From Planococcus shixiaomingii (GTDB lineage Bacteria > Bacillota > Bacilli > Bacillales_A > Planococcaceae), in assembly GCF_030413615.1 (NCBI RefSeq), contig NZ_CP129236.1, positions 1,410,001-1,474,000 on the forward strand: DNA of 64,000 bases, read 5' to 3'. Within the stretch, counting starts at the first letter, position 1. Every line of letters starts with the position of its first letter. The position numbers and the translations under genes were made by a program. Shown one piece after another: positions 41,730 through 51,390 of this stretch. Below the pieces are notes generated by a model. That model searched no databases and was not told the DNA's origin. It saw nothing but the letters and a program-made list of their open reading frames with translations.

Positions 41730-42179
41730 ATGAAAAGGGCTGTAATGCTAGCACTCCTGGCATTTTTAATAATTCTTGCCGGGTGCAGAGAAGAGGAAAT
41801 CGCGGCAAACGAGAAAGGCGATGTTCAGATCGGCAGCTCCACTGTAGCAGATGATACGGTAGTGGACCGTCATGGCAAATTGAGAAATGAAGAGCGGTTT
41901 TCGGAATTTTTATTGAATGTGGAAGATGAGAAGAGTGATCAAATTCAAATTATTGTTTTTACCACGGAAGGAGATCCGATTTATCGTGAACTTTCATTTG
42001 ATGGAGTTGCTGTAAAGTCGGTCATGGATTCCACTAAAGACCAATATGGTTCTGGAGAAATCGCTGAAATGACGTGTAAAACAATCAAAGAAGAAGAGTC
42101 GCCAGATCGAATTGAATATAGTCTTGAAGACTGTGATGCAACAGATGGAGATCCTATTGTTTTAGTGAAGTGGAAATAA
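41730..42179 (+). CDS. DUF4362-like lipoprotein
   Basis: 149 residues. The signal peptide ends in the lipobox LAGC with the lipidated Cys at 19. The mature part has VVDRHGKLRNEERFSEFL followed by IQIIVFTTEGDPI, which I recall as a pattern of DUF4362 proteins; the function is unknown. The ATG at 41730 has AGGTG at good distance; the in-frame GTG at 41721 overlaps it. It starts 63 bases after the peptidase gene and ends before a terminator. Confidence 0.8.
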   Translation: MKRAVMLALLAFLIILAGCREEEIAANEKGDVQIGSSTVADDTVVDRHGKLRNEERFSEFLLNVEDEKSDQIQIIVFTTEGDPIYRELSFDGVAVKSVMDSTKDQYGSGEIAEMTCKTIKEEESPDRIEYSLEDCDATDGDPIVLVKWK

Positions 42180-42191
42180 CATGAAATTATG

Positions 42192-42229
42192 AAAAAGACG
42201 GACCTACAATAGTAGATCCGTCTTTTTTT
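42192..42229 (+). terminator. Terminator after the lipoprotein gene
   Basis: AAAAAGACGGA pairs with TCCGTCTTTTT around a 14-base loop, followed by T residues. Confidence 0.88.
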
Positions 42230-42391
42230 GTGGCCATTGGTAAGTAGTATTCAAGGATTTCAACGCAAGCCAACTTGGACGCGAATACTACTATTAACCT
42301 GTTAAAAAATACAGATAATAGTACAAATGGTTTAAAAAAATGATGTATTTAGATAATAGAGCTGTTAAAATATAGAAAAAGAGGTGGGAGC

Positions 42392-42907
42392 ATGGAAATT
42401 AGGAAAGCGGAAAGTTCGGATGCTAAAGGAATTGCCAAAGTTCACGTAGACAGTTGGAAAACTACATATGCTCATATATTGCCCAGTGAGTATTTGCAGA
42501 ATCTCTCTTATGAGCAGCGTGAAATAATTTGGCTGCAGAATATAAAAGAAAGCATCGTTTATGTAATAAAAAACCAGCAACAGGAGATTGTCGGTTTTTC
42601 CACTGGAGGATTAGAGAGAAGTGGAAACTACCCGAACCATACCGGTGAATTGTACGCAATTTACATAGTAAAAGAATACCAAAAGCAAGGCTTAGGGAGA
42701 AAATTGATCCAGCCGGTCCTGGAGCAGCTCAAAAAAGAGAACATTACCGGCATTGTCGTGTTAGTGCTGGAAGACAATAGCTCTTGCCGTTTTTATGAAG
42801 CTCTTGGAGCGAAGATGATTGACCGCATACAGGTTAAAATCGCTGGAAAACAACTGCCCGAGCTGGTTTATGCCTGGGATGACATTGGAGCGGTTTTTGA
42901 TCAGTAG
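42392..42907 (+). CDS. GNAT-family N-acetyltransferase
   Basis: 171 residues. The acetyl-CoA-binding region is YIVKEYQKQGLGRKLIQPVL (near 91-110), with an N-terminal IRKAESSDAKGIAKVHVDSWKTTY segment typical of small-molecule N-acetyltransferases. Substrate unknown. AAAGAGGTGGGAG precedes the ATG. An alpha/beta hydrolase gene follows after 35 bases on the same strand. Confidence 0.87.
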   Translation: MEIRKAESSDAKGIAKVHVDSWKTTYAHILPSEYLQNLSYEQREIIWLQNIKESIVYVIKNQQQEIVGFSTGGLERSGNYPNHTGELYAIYIVKEYQKQGLGRKLIQPVLEQLKKENITGIVVLVLEDNSSCRFYEALGAKMIDRIQVKIAGKQLPELVYAWDDIGAVFDQ

Positions 42908-42942
42908 GGGTTATTTGAAATAGCTATATAGGAGGTGGCAAA

Positions 42943-43653
42943 GTGATTCTACATACTGAAGTTTTTGGAGAAGGTGACCCGATTGTTTTTCTTCATACAG
43001 GACTGCAAACCAGCTTAACTGATTTTGAATATCAGAAAGACTATTTTGCTGATGCATTCAAAGTGGTACTTCCCGATTTGAGAGGGCACGGGAAGTCGAT
43101 TACTGACAACTTCTCAAACTATTTTGTGGGTGCCACAACAGACTTAGATGAAACATTGGATCATTTGGGAATCCTATCAGCGCATATCGTAGGTTGTTCG
43201 CTAGGAGCGTTAGTGGGACTGTTTTTTGCTAAAACTTATACAAAGAAAGTAAAAAGTCTAACCCTTTCAGGGGTATTAGCTGAAAAACCTGCAAATTGGG
43301 AAGAAATGAACCAAGCAGAAGCTGATCAACAAAAACACTTATTGCAAAATGAACAGGCCACTGGCTATTTTGATCAATTGCATCAAAGTGACTGGCGAAA
43401 ATTTATCGCCATGGGAAAAGATCCAAACTGGTATCCATTTCATGAAACCACCAGCTTAATTGGAATAAAGGCACCTGTTCTTTATCTCGTAGGAGAAGAA
43501 AACAGCACTGAAACAAAAGGATCTTTGCTATACCCGGCCATTGGAGAAAATGTCCATGTGGGAATTATTCCGTTTGCTGGGCATTTAGTCCATGATGAAC
43601 AGCCGGAAATTTACTCGAAAATAGTAGAATGCTTTCCCGGTAAAATCGGCTAA
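42943..43653 (+). CDS. Alpha/beta-fold hydrolase
   Basis: 236 residues. The oxyanion region VFLHTG, a LPDLRGHGKS strand-loop, the nucleophile elbow GCSLGA near 85-90 and a late AGHLVHDE with the catalytic His show an alpha/beta hydrolase; the Asp is probably in the LYLVGEE region. Substrate unknown. The start is GTG at 42943, preceded by GGAGGTGG. It is between two acetyltransferase genes on the same strand with small gaps. Confidence 0.87.
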   Translation: MILHTEVFGEGDPIVFLHTGLQTSLTDFEYQKDYFADAFKVVLPDLRGHGKSITDNFSNYFVGATTDLDETLDHLGILSAHIVGCSLGALVGLFFAKTYTKKVKSLTLSGVLAEKPANWEEMNQAEADQQKHLLQNEQATGYFDQLHQSDWRKFIAMGKDPNWYPFHETTSLIGIKAPVLYLVGEENSTETKGSLLYPAIGENVHVGIIPFAGHLVHDEQPEIYSKIVECFPGKIG

Positions 43654-43698
43654 CTTTCGGCATAGAGTAGAAATTAAAAATATAAAGGGAGAACGCCA

Positions 43699-44166
43699 AT
43701 GCCATTACATTTCCGATCCATGGATGAACTAAAATATAACGATTTTATTGAAAAGTTAGTAGCAGAATATGCAGGAGAGCACATTAAGGCAGGAACTTGG
43801 GATCCGGAAGAAGCCCATGGACTTGCGCAATCGCAAATTCAACAATTGGTGCCTGAAGGTCTTGGTACATCGGGACATAGATTTTTTATTGCATTGGATA
43901 AGAGTGAACCGGTTGGAAGTGTGTGGTTAAACATTCAACCGCGTGAAAAAAAGAAGCAGGCGTTTATTTTTGATTTGAAAATTGAAGAACAGCAGCAGGG
44001 CAAGGGATACGGCAAAGCCATCATGGCGGCGCTTGATGAATATGCGAAAGCTGAAAACTTTGAGAAAATCGCCTTGCATGTGTTCGCGCACAACGAACGC
44101 GCATTAAAGCTGTATCAAACAATGGGATATGAAATCAAAAGCTACAATATGGAGAAACGTTTTTAA
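43699..44166 (+). CDS. GNAT-family N-acetyltransferase
   Basis: 155 residues. The acetyl-CoA-binding loop is in IEEQQQGKGYGKAIMAALDEYA and the C-terminal helix-strand NERALKLYQTMGYE is typical of RimI-like enzymes. Substrate unknown. AAAGGGAGA precedes the ATG. It follows the hydrolase gene by 45 bases and precedes the peptidase gene by 34 bases, so all four may be one transcript. Confidence 0.88.
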   Translation: MPLHFRSMDELKYNDFIEKLVAEYAGEHIKAGTWDPEEAHGLAQSQIQQLVPEGLGTSGHRFFIALDKSEPVGSVWLNIQPREKKKQAFIFDLKIEEQQQGKGYGKAIMAALDEYAKAENFEKIALHVFAHNERALKLYQTMGYEIKSYNMEKRF

Positions 44167-44200
44167 AATCAATGGAAATAAAAAAATTAGGGAGTATCCT

Positions 44201-45724
44201 ATGAAAAACATATTTAAATATTCGTTGTATGTCACGCTGTTTATAATTTCAGCTTTTTTAAGTGTCTTTCTGATTTTTAGTCAAGGCATGGAAAATGGTT
44301 TTAAAACAGCTGTTTTGTTGATTGTGCTTTGTTTTTCTGTGGTTTGCATCAGTATAGTGGGCATTGTAATAGGAAATTTGAATTTCCTGCTGATTCATAG
44401 AAGATTAGACGCTGTTATCATAACGGCCTTATCGGGCATCCTTGCCGTTTTTATTGGAGCGGCGGCTTTAGGGAATATTGTGAGTGGTGACAGGTTAGAT
44501 GGGAAAGAAGCAGGCATATCCGAGAAACTGTGGTTATTGAAAAGCGAATTTACACAAAATCCGGTTCAAAAAAATCTAGTGGAAAAAGAAGTGAATGGCA
44601 TTACGTATTTTTACCGAATCACCGATGAACAGCTTGTAGAGCAATTTGATAGTTTACTGCTTGAGGAACAAGGCATATTCGATCAGTATTTCGGCAAGCA
44701 AAAAAATGGAGAGAACCCGTTAGCAATTGAATTGCACGAAAACAAAAAAGCGATGCACCCAGGTTCATTATTGGAAGGGGCAGGCGGCTACTACAATGAA
44801 CTGACGGAAACGCTTCATATTGATATAGAGCAAAAGTTCTGGGGCGATCTATTGCTTCATGAGTATACGCATTATCGAATTGATCAATTTTTAACAGAGC
44901 ATGGAATAGCATCCGGAAATACCCCGCAATGGTTCCAAGAAGGTGTTTCGGAGTTTATGGGAAGCGGCAGAGGTGAGCTGGCATCTCATTACAAACCCAT
45001 GAAGACGGTGGATTTTCATTTGTTGGATGACAATGGAGGTTTCCACGCTTCAGCCAGCGGAAATTTCGATCCGTATAAGCAAGGGTGGTGGGCTGTAGAT
45101 TCACTCGTTCAGAATTACGGCGAGAAAACGATATCTGAACTGTTGCTTTCGGAATCGATAGACGAATTTTATAAGAAGATTGAAGCGCTCACACAGCAAA
45201 GTACGGCCGATTTTCAAGGGACGTTTTTAGATGAATTGATAAATGGCAGGGAAGACATTCGAAAGAAAATAACCCAAGTGTACAAAGCGATGAAAGCACA
45301 GAAATACACCGAAGCAAAAACCATTGCCTCCCAAATCAAAGCTACTGGACGACGGGATGATAAGGTCCTTGGTGCCGGGATGTTAATCGATATTTACCTT
45401 CTGGAAGGACTGTATGACGAAGCGATTACAGAACAAAAGTCGATAATCAGAAAAGGGGATGAATGGTCTCAGATAAATGGTTGGCTGCTGTTAGGCGAGC
45501 TTTACTTGATGTCTGAACCCGATAAAGCATTGATGTATGTTCAAAAGGCAAATGAAGCTATTGACTCCGAACATTCCAGAGCTGAAGGCGTCGCAAAAAT
45601 GGCCGAAGCCTATAAAAAAATAAATACGGGCCGTTCGCTGGAAGGGTATAAAATGTTGCTTGAACAAGATCTTTTATCAAAGGAGGCCATCAAAGAAGAT
45701 CTAGCCCAGCAACTTAAAAGGTAA
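44201..45724 (+). CDS. Membrane protein with gluzincin metallopeptidase (peptidase MA-like) domain and TPR-like tail
   Basis: 507 residues. Three hydrophobic helices in the first 100 residues are followed by an extracytoplasmic domain. HEYTH near 219-223 and a downstream WFQEGVSEFMG supply the HExxH and Glu zinc ligands of peptidase-MA-like gluzincins. The last 130 residues are helical repeats of TPR character (KYTEAKTIASQIK, GLYDEAITEQKS). Substrate unknown. The ATG at 44201 follows TTAGGGAGT; the longer frame from 44129 lies inside the acetyltransferase gene. It ends before a terminator. Confidence 0.82.
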   Translation: MKNIFKYSLYVTLFIISAFLSVFLIFSQGMENGFKTAVLLIVLCFSVVCISIVGIVIGNLNFLLIHRRLDAVIITALSGILAVFIGAAALGNIVSGDRLDGKEAGISEKLWLLKSEFTQNPVQKNLVEKEVNGITYFYRITDEQLVEQFDSLLLEEQGIFDQYFGKQKNGENPLAIELHENKKAMHPGSLLEGAGGYYNELTETLHIDIEQKFWGDLLLHEYTHYRIDQFLTEHGIASGNTPQWFQEGVSEFMGSGRGELASHYKPMKTVDFHLLDDNGGFHASASGNFDPYKQGWWAVDSLVQNYGEKTISELLLSESIDEFYKKIEALTQQSTADFQGTFLDELINGREDIRKKITQVYKAMKAQKYTEAKTIASQIKATGRRDDKVLGAGMLIDIYLLEGLYDEAITEQKSIIRKGDEWSQINGWLLLGELYLMSEPDKALMYVQKANEAIDSEHSRAEGVAKMAEAYKKINTGRSLEGYKMLLEQDLLSKEAIKEDLAQQLKR

Positions 45725-45743
45725 TTTCAAAGTTAATAAACAC

Positions 45744-45778
45744 AAAAAAGGCAAACAACGATGGTTGCTTGCCTTTTA
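45744..45778. terminator. Bidirectional terminator after the peptidase gene
   Basis: AAAAAAGGCAA pairs with TTGCCTTTT, with an inner CAAC/GTTG stem. It lies between convergent genes. Confidence 0.8.
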
Positions 45779-45790
45779 CTAGCTATATCC

Positions 45791-46348
45791 TTATCGTCTG
45801 TCGATGTTTTCTCCGACTTTATAATGTTTATCGCCGCGTCCATCGTCTTCGAAATTCCGGTCGATGTCAGTGCTGGTTTCATAATCGGCTGGGATTTCAT
45901 CATAGGGTTCTTCGGTACGGACAACGAGAACGTCGCATTTTGCTGAACGGACAATGTGCTCGGAAACGCTGCCTATCAGAAAACGTTCCACTGCATTCAA
46001 CCCGGTAGCTCCGCAAACAATCAAATCGGCGTGTACTCTTCCAGCTATATCTCTGGAAATGAGGGTTTTGGGAGAGCCATAGTCAACCAGCGTGTTGACG
46101 CTTTGGACTCCAGCATCCATCGCTTCTTTTTTATAGTTGTTGAGCAAGTCTTCCGCGAATCGTTGAGCGCGATCGGCAATCGAGCGATCGTAAGCCTCAA
46201 TGGCCGCAAATGACCGGGTGTCAATGATGTTAGCCAAGTTTAAAGTGGCATTGTTTCGTTTAGCGATGCCGACTGATTTTTTAAAAGCCCACTCAGCTTC
46301 TTTTGATCCGTCTACCGCTACTAAAATTTGCGAATACTTTAAAGTCAT
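45791..46348 (-). CDS. Universal stress protein UspA family, with charged C-terminal tail
   Basis: 185 residues. The UspA core spans about 1-145, with the ATP-binding glycine motif GATGLNAVERFLIGSVSEHI and a closing CDVLVVR strand. A further 40 residues after the core are strongly charged (ending in KHYKVGENIDRR) and are not part of the domain; most single-domain Usps end near 145-150. Nucleotide-binding Usps act in stress survival. GGGAGGAATG precedes the ATG. It is divergent from ald across 312 bases in which no further gene is seen. Confidence 0.9.
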   Translation of the reverse strand: MTLKYSQILVAVDGSKEAEWAFKKSVGIAKRNNATLNLANIIDTRSFAAIEAYDRSIADRAQRFAEDLLNNYKKEAMDAGVQSVNTLVDYGSPKTLISRDIAGRVHADLIVCGATGLNAVERFLIGSVSEHIVRSAKCDVLVVRTEEPYDEIPADYETSTDIDRNFEDDGRGDKHYKVGENIDRR

Positions 46349-46660
46349 AGCACATTCCTCCCTTTTTCTTATATATGGAATTCGCTAGACAGTTGCACAG
46401 TTCCTTCTTTTTTTATTACTTATTTGTGGAAAATAACGTAAAAAGAAAAGAAAACACTATACTGATATAGTTAGAGTGGTTTCTCTTGGTTCATAAGTTT
46501 CCCTTATTCTATTTGTAATTCCTTTAGTTGGAAGATAAAATTAACTTGTGTTAAATAATTAAAGCGAAAATGAATAATATCTGTTAGAATGGATTTGCTG
46601 TGAGAAAATTAAGCGTTTTCATTCTATCGTTATTTTGATTACATACTGGAGGGTTTTGCA

Positions 46661-47776
46661 ATGCGTATTGGTGTACCGACTGAAGTAAAAAACAATGAAA
46701 ACCGAGTAGCAATGACACCAGCTGGAGTTGTTAACTTGGGGCTGTTCGGCCATGAAGTGTTTATCGAAGCGGGAGCAGGACTAGGTTCAGGCTTTACGGA
46801 TGAAGATTATAAAAATGCCGGAGCGCAAATTGTGCCGACCGCACAAGAGGCTTGGGCACAGGAAATGATCATGAAAGTAAAAGAACCGGTTCCTGCTGAG
46901 TATGGCTATTTCCGCGAAGGCATGATTTTGTTTACGTACCTTCATCTAGCTCCAGAAGCTGAGTTAACAAAAGCATTACTTGATGCAAAAGTTATCGGCA
47001 TCGCATACGAAACAGTACAACTTCCAAACAATACTTTGCCATTGCTTACACCGATGAGCGAAGTAGCCGGCAAAATGTCAACACAAATCGGAGCGCAATT
47101 CCTTGAAAAAATTCACGGGGGCGGCGGAATTTTACTTGGTGGTATTCCTGGCGTTTCCCGTGGCAAAGTAACTGTAATCGGCGGCGGTGTTGCTGGTACG
47201 CACGCTGCGAAAGTTGCAGTTGGTATGGGCGCAAACGTGACGATCCTCGACTTGAACCCGGATCGCCTTCGCCAATTGGACGATTTGTTCGGGCAAGACG
47301 TACAGACGCTTATTTCAAATCCATTAAATATCGCTGACTCAGTAAAAGAATCGGATTTGGTAGTAGGAGCTGTATTGATTCCAGGAGCGAAAGCGCCTAA
47401 ATTGGTGACGGAAGAAATGATCAAGTCGATGAAGCCGGGATCAGTCGTGGTCGATATCGCAATCGACCAAGGCGGAATTTTCGAAACGAGCGATCGCATC
47501 ACAACTCACGATAACCCGACATACTTGAAGCACGACGTGGTTCACTATGCAGTTGCCAATATGCCAGGAGCGGTTCCGCGCACGTCAACAATCGGCTTGA
47601 CGAATGTTACGGTTCCTTACGCTGTGCAGATTGCGAACAAAGGCTTTAAAGAAGCGGTTCTTCAAAACGAAGCGTTGAAAAAAGGCGTGAACACGTACGA
47701 AGGTCATGTAACTTATAAAGCAGTAGCTGACGATCAAGGACTGGAATACAAATCAGTCGACGAATTGTTGGCATAA
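46661..47776 (+). CDS. ald: Alanine dehydrogenase
   Basis: 371 residues, the standard length. It starts [17 protein letters not shown], has the catalytic Lys and His regions ([17 protein letters not shown]) and the NAD-binding [18 protein letters not shown] near 173-190. It interconverts alanine and pyruvate with ammonia and NAD. TGGAGGG precedes the ATG. It is monocistronic and ends in a strong terminator. Confidence 0.98.
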   Translation: MRIGVPTEVKNNENRVAMTPAGVVNLGLFGHEVFIEAGAGLGSGFTDEDYKNAGAQIVPTAQEAWAQEMIMKVKEPVPAEYGYFREGMILFTYLHLAPEAELTKALLDAKVIGIAYETVQLPNNTLPLLTPMSEVAGKMSTQIGAQFLEKIHGGGGILLGGIPGVSRGKVTVIGGGVAGTHAAKVAVGMGANVTILDLNPDRLRQLDDLFGQDVQTLISNPLNIADSVKESDLVVGAVLIPGAKAPKLVTEEMIKSMKPGSVVVDIAIDQGGIFETSDRITTHDNPTYLKHDVVHYAVANMPGAVPRTSTIGLTNVTVPYAVQIANKGFKEAVLQNEALKKGVNTYEGHVTYKAVADDQGLEYKSVDELLA

Positions 47777-47777
47777 C

Positions 47778-47816
47778 AAAAAAGGCTGGCCCGGGAAATT
47801 CCGGGCCAGCCTTTTT
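47778..47816 (+). terminator. Terminator after ald
   Basis: AAAAAAGGCTGGCCCGG pairs with its complement around a 6-base loop and ends in a T run. Confidence 0.93.
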
Positions 47817-47833
47817 AAATTGGATTTGTTGAT

Positions 47834-47940
47834 ATTCCGCAAAAAAAACTGCGCTTTCCGCGGGCTCGAGCCGAAGCCTGCGAGGCTATGGCTTTGCGAC
47901 GAAGCGCGCAGCGCTGCAGGAGCACATGTTTTCTCCGTTA
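47834..47940. repeat. Decayed fragment of the GC-rich intergenic repeat
   Basis: ATTCCGCAA, CTTTCCGCGGGCTCG and GCTTTGCGACGAAGC are shared with elements A and B, but the inverted TGTAGAC ends are missing. It lies in the 184-base gap between ald and pepQ. Confidence 0.5.
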
Positions 47941-48000
47941 TTTTGCTTCATATCTATAATGCATATAATTATCAACTTAGAATATTTATCGAACTTTTGA

Positions 48001-49092
48001 TTATAAAATTAGAAGTTCTTTCGGGAATTTCGTCAGCACTTCGACGCCGTCTGCAGTAACCGCAACATCGTCTTCGATGCGAACGCCGACTTTGCCAGGC
48101 ACATAAACGCCAGGTTCAATCGTGAAGACCATGCCGGATTCCATTTTCATATCGTTTGAGCCATGCAACGATGGGAACTCATGGACAGAAATGCCAAGGC
48201 CGTGGCCAAGGCGGTGGGTGAAGAACTCGCCGTAACCAGCGTCTTCGATAACCTGGCGGGCTGTTTGGTCAAGTTCGGCAGCCGTGATGCCCGGTTTAAC
48301 CGCATTCACTGCAGCCAATTCAGCTTGCAGCACAACATCATAAACCGCTTTTTGCTCTTCGTTTGGCTCACCGAATGCCACTGTGCGAGTAATGTCTGAA
48401 CAGTAACCTTTGTGGATAACGCCAAGGTCGAACAAAACTAAATCGCCTTTTTGGATTTTACGGTCGCCGGTTTTGCCATGGGGCGATGCTGCTTTCGGGC
48501 CGCTAAGGACAGTCGTGTCGAACGACATGTGCGTAACGCCGCGTTTTTTTAGCGCCAGTTCGATTTCTGTCATCACTTCAATTTCAGTGATGCCTTCTTT
48601 GATGGCCTTCGTTCCGACTTCAATGGCGTAATCGGCAAGTGCTGCCGCTTCGCGTAAAATCTGAAGTTCTTCTTCGTCTTTTACGACTCGCAAGGCATTA
48701 ATTTTGTCATCTAGTTGGACAAACTCAATGCTGCCAAAAAGGGAAATCAACGCGTCATAGCGGTCCACGGTCATGTGCGATTTCTCAATCGCCAGCTTGC
48801 TTAAAGCGACACCGCGGCTTGAAGCTGTGCGGTGAAGCACTTCCATGGCGTTTTCCGTATCGACGTGGCCGACAATTTCGCCGCTCCAACCGGCACTTTT
48901 CGCATCCGGCATTTCCATTTGCGGACAAATGAGAAACGGTTCGGCTTGTTGAAACACCATGACACCAAGCAGGCGCTCATGTGGATTGCTCTGGAACCCG
49001 CTGACGTAAAAAACGTTGTCCGGATTTGTAATAAAAGCCGCATCAATCGATTGTTCTTTTAAATAACTTTGCAATTGCTGAATTTTATTCAT
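48001..49092 (-). CDS. pepQ: Xaa-Pro peptidase, M24 family
   Basis: 363 residues. An N-terminal creatinase-like domain is followed by a pita-bread domain. Metal ligands are in LVLFDLGVIHKGYCSD, the His in HRLGHGLGISVHE, and Glu residues in FTIEPGVYVP and GVRIEDD. It cleaves X-Pro dipeptides or N-terminal X-Pro bonds in the cytoplasm. AGGAGGTAATAC precedes the ATG. It is divergent from ytkL. PepQ and YqhT-like aminopeptidase P cannot be separated by eye. Confidence 0.9.
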   Translation of the reverse strand: MNKIQQLQSYLKEQSIDAAFITNPDNVFYVSGFQSNPHERLLGVMVFQQAEPFLICPQMEMPDAKSAGWSGEIVGHVDTENAMEVLHRTASSRGVALSKLAIEKSHMTVDRYDALISLFGSIEFVQLDDKINALRVVKDEEELQILREAAALADYAIEVGTKAIKEGITEIEVMTEIELALKKRGVTHMSFDTTVLSGPKAASPHGKTGDRKIQKGDLVLFDLGVIHKGYCSDITRTVAFGEPNEEQKAVYDVVLQAELAAVNAVKPGITAAELDQTARQVIEDAGYGEFFTHRLGHGLGISVHEFPSLHGSNDMKMESGMVFTIEPGVYVPGKVGVRIEDDVAVTADGVEVLTKFPKELLIL

Positions 49093-49184
49093 ATGTATTA
49101 CCTCCTCTATAAGTGTAGTTTAACAAAGTTAAGGGTATAAGACAGCTAGTAATAGTTCAGGTAAATAAAAATGGGAGGGATTTT

Positions 49185-49865
49185 ATGCAAGTTTCTTATC
49201 ATGGCCATTCAATAGTGAAAATTAAAACCGGGAATTACACCATCTTGATTGATCCGTTTATCACTGGCAACGGATTGACCGATCTGCAGGTGGAAAATGA
49301 AAAACCCGACGCAATACTGCTTACACATGCCCATAACGACCATGTCGGCGATACGATCGAACTGGCAACGAAGAGCAATGCACAAGTAGTAGCTCCAGTA
49401 GAGCTTGCCAACTATTTGGGGAGCAAAGGCTTAAACACTGTAGGGATGAACCTGGGCGGGGCGCATGAATTTGAATTTGGAACTGTTAAGTTCACGAAAG
49501 CATTCCATAGCTCTTCTTATACTTCGGCAGAAGACGGCGTCATTTACGGCGGCATGCCGGCTGGAATTTTATTTAAAGCAGAAGGGAAGACCATTTACCA
49601 TGCAGGAGATACGGAAGTATTTGGTGATATGGAAATCATCGGGAAGATGAATGCAATTGATTTGGCGTTTGTGCCGATCGGCGATTTTTTCACGATGGGG
49701 CCGGAAGATGCAGCTTATGCAGTCAGCCTGCTAAAACCAAAAACAGTAGTGCCCATCCACTACAATACGTTTCCTCCAATCAAACAAGACCCGGAACACT
49801 TTAAGGGACTTGTTAAAGACACTGAAGTCAACGTTCTGCAAGCCGGCGGAGTCATCAATATATAA
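49185..49865 (+). CDS. ytkL: Metal-dependent hydrolase YtkL (UPF0173)
   Basis: 226 residues of the metallo-beta-lactamase fold. The metal site is in [12 protein letters not shown] near 45-56, with further ligands at [18 protein letters not shown] and VPIHYNTF. The UPF0173 family has no settled substrate. TGGGAGGGA precedes the ATG. It is next to pepQ and upstream of ytoI, as in B. subtilis, and ends in a terminator. Confidence 0.93.
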   Translation: MQVSYHGHSIVKIKTGNYTILIDPFITGNGLTDLQVENEKPDAILLTHAHNDHVGDTIELATKSNAQVVAPVELANYLGSKGLNTVGMNLGGAHEFEFGTVKFTKAFHSSSYTSAEDGVIYGGMPAGILFKAEGKTIYHAGDTEVFGDMEIIGKMNAIDLAFVPIGDFFTMGPEDAAYAVSLLKPKTVVPIHYNTFPPIKQDPEHFKGLVKDTEVNVLQAGGVINI

Positions 49866-49870
49866 GCAGG

Positions 49871-49908
49871 CATCCGAAGAGAAACTTCTCTTCGGATGTT
49901 TTTGTTTT
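49871..49908 (+). terminator. Terminator after ytkL
   Basis: CATCCGAAGAG pairs with CTCTTCGGATG around a short loop and ends in TTTTTGTTTT. Confidence 0.9.
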
Positions 49909-50043
49909 AGCCCTATTTCGTACATTTTCGGATTGCTGTAAAAGCCACCGAAATGCGCTTGCCGGGGTATTTTCATCGCCTTTGTTTTTAATACGGATAT
50001 GGTACACTAAAAGAACAGGATAGCAGAGGAAATGGGTGAAACT

Positions 50044-51351
50044 ATGGTGACGAAGCACGAGCAAATACTGGATTTTATTGAGAAACTGGAGGTCGGCGAG
50101 AAAATTTCGGTCCGGCGTATTGCGAAAGATCTCCATGTCAGTGAAGGAACAGCCTATCGGGCGATAAAAGAAGCCGAAACCAAACGGCTAGTCTCCACCA
50201 TTGAACGAGTCGGAACCATTCGGATCGAACGGAAAAAGAAAGAAAACATCGAGCGGCTGACATACGCTGAAATCGTCAATATCGTGGACGGCCAAGTTTT
50301 GGGAGGCCGGGCAGGACTACATAAATCATTAACGAAATTTGTCATCGGGGCCATGCAGCTTGAAGACATGATGCGCTATACCGAAGCAGGGAATCTGTTG
50401 ATTGTCGGCAACCGGCTGAAAGCGCATGAAAATGCCCTAAGAGCAGGCGCGGCAGTGCTCGTGACGGGCGGATTTGACACGACAGATGCGGTTAAAAATC
50501 TGGCCGATGAGTTTGCACTTCCGGTTATCTCAACAAGCTATGACACGTTTACGGTAGCGACAATGATCAACCGGGCCATTTATGACCAGCTGATCAAAAA
50601 AGAGATTTTGCTGATAGAAGATATATTAATTCCGCTGGAAAATACCGCCGTCCTGCATTTTAAAGAAACGATTAAGCGGTATAATGACTTAAACGAAGAA
50701 ACTACACACGGCGGCTTTCCAGTGGTCGATGAAAACCAGAAATTGGTCGGTATCATTACGTCTCGGGATGTCATCGGCCATAGCCCAACGGACGTAATCG
50801 AGAAAGTCATGACGAAAGATCCCATTACGGTTTCCATGCAGACAAGTGTGGCCGCAGCCGGGCACCGCATGATTTGGGAAGGCATCGATTTGCTGCCGGT
50901 TACGGATGACCACGGCTTTTTAAAGGGCGTTATCAGCCGCCAGGACGTTTTAAAAGCGATTCAAACTGCACAACGACAGCCGCAGCAAGGTGAAACAATC
51001 GATGATATCATCAAAAGCCAATTGCGCCTCCAGTCGTCTGATAAATTGACATTGGAATTCCGTGTCACACCGCAAATGACCAATGCTTACGGTTCCATGT
51101 CATACGGCGCCTACACCACCATACTGACTGAGGCTGCCATTGCGGCGCTAAAAACAAAAAACCGCAAAGACAGCGTGTTGGAGAATATGGCAGTTTATTA
51201 CTTAAAGCCTGTCCAGCATGATTCGGTCATGCTTGTCCGGCCGGTCATCTTGGATATTACGCGAAAATCTGCAAAAGTGGACATTGAAGTTTCCTTTGAA
51301 AACGAAATTGTCGGCAAAGCGCTGCTGACATTCCAGCTTTTGGATCGCTAA
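50044..51351 (+). CDS. ytoI: YtoI: HTH, DRTGG, CBS-pair and hotdog-domain protein
   Basis: 435 residues. An N-terminal helix-turn-helix (about 1-65, ISVRRIAKDLHVSEGTAYRAI) is followed by a DRTGG-type domain (70-180), two CBS repeats (about 190-305) and a C-terminal thioesterase-like hotdog domain (about 320-435). This order suggests a nucleotide- and acyl-CoA-responsive DNA-binding protein; the function of YtoI is not known. The ATG at 50044 fits GGGTGA; an ATG at 50032 is only two bases from AGAGGA. It stands alone, between ytkL and ytpI. Confidence 0.9.
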   Translation: MVTKHEQILDFIEKLEVGEKISVRRIAKDLHVSEGTAYRAIKEAETKRLVSTIERVGTIRIERKKKENIERLTYAEIVNIVDGQVLGGRAGLHKSLTKFVIGAMQLEDMMRYTEAGNLLIVGNRLKAHENALRAGAAVLVTGGFDTTDAVKNLADEFALPVISTSYDTFTVATMINRAIYDQLIKKEILLIEDILIPLENTAVLHFKETIKRYNDLNEETTHGGFPVVDENQKLVGIITSRDVIGHSPTDVIEKVMTKDPITVSMQTSVAAAGHRMIWEGIDLLPVTDDHGFLKGVISRQDVLKAIQTAQRQPQQGETIDDIIKSQLRLQSSDKLTLEFRVTPQMTNAYGSMSYGAYTTILTEAAIAALKTKNRKDSVLENMAVYYLKPVQHDSVMLVRPVILDITRKSAKVDIEVSFENEIVGKALLTFQLLDR

Positions 51352-51390
51352 AAACTATATAAGTTGAGCTTGAATTTTTTGGGGTGCTGA

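Noticed and set aside
42230..42391. Small gene or riboswitch before the acetyltransferase
   Set aside because: No start with a ribosome site, no aptamer core; only an inverted repeat, reported as a weak finding.
46349..46660. Gene or SigB promoter in the 312-base gap between usp and ald
   Set aside because: The region is AT-rich; I found no coding frame, no GGGWAW-type -10 box and no convincing sigma-A pair.
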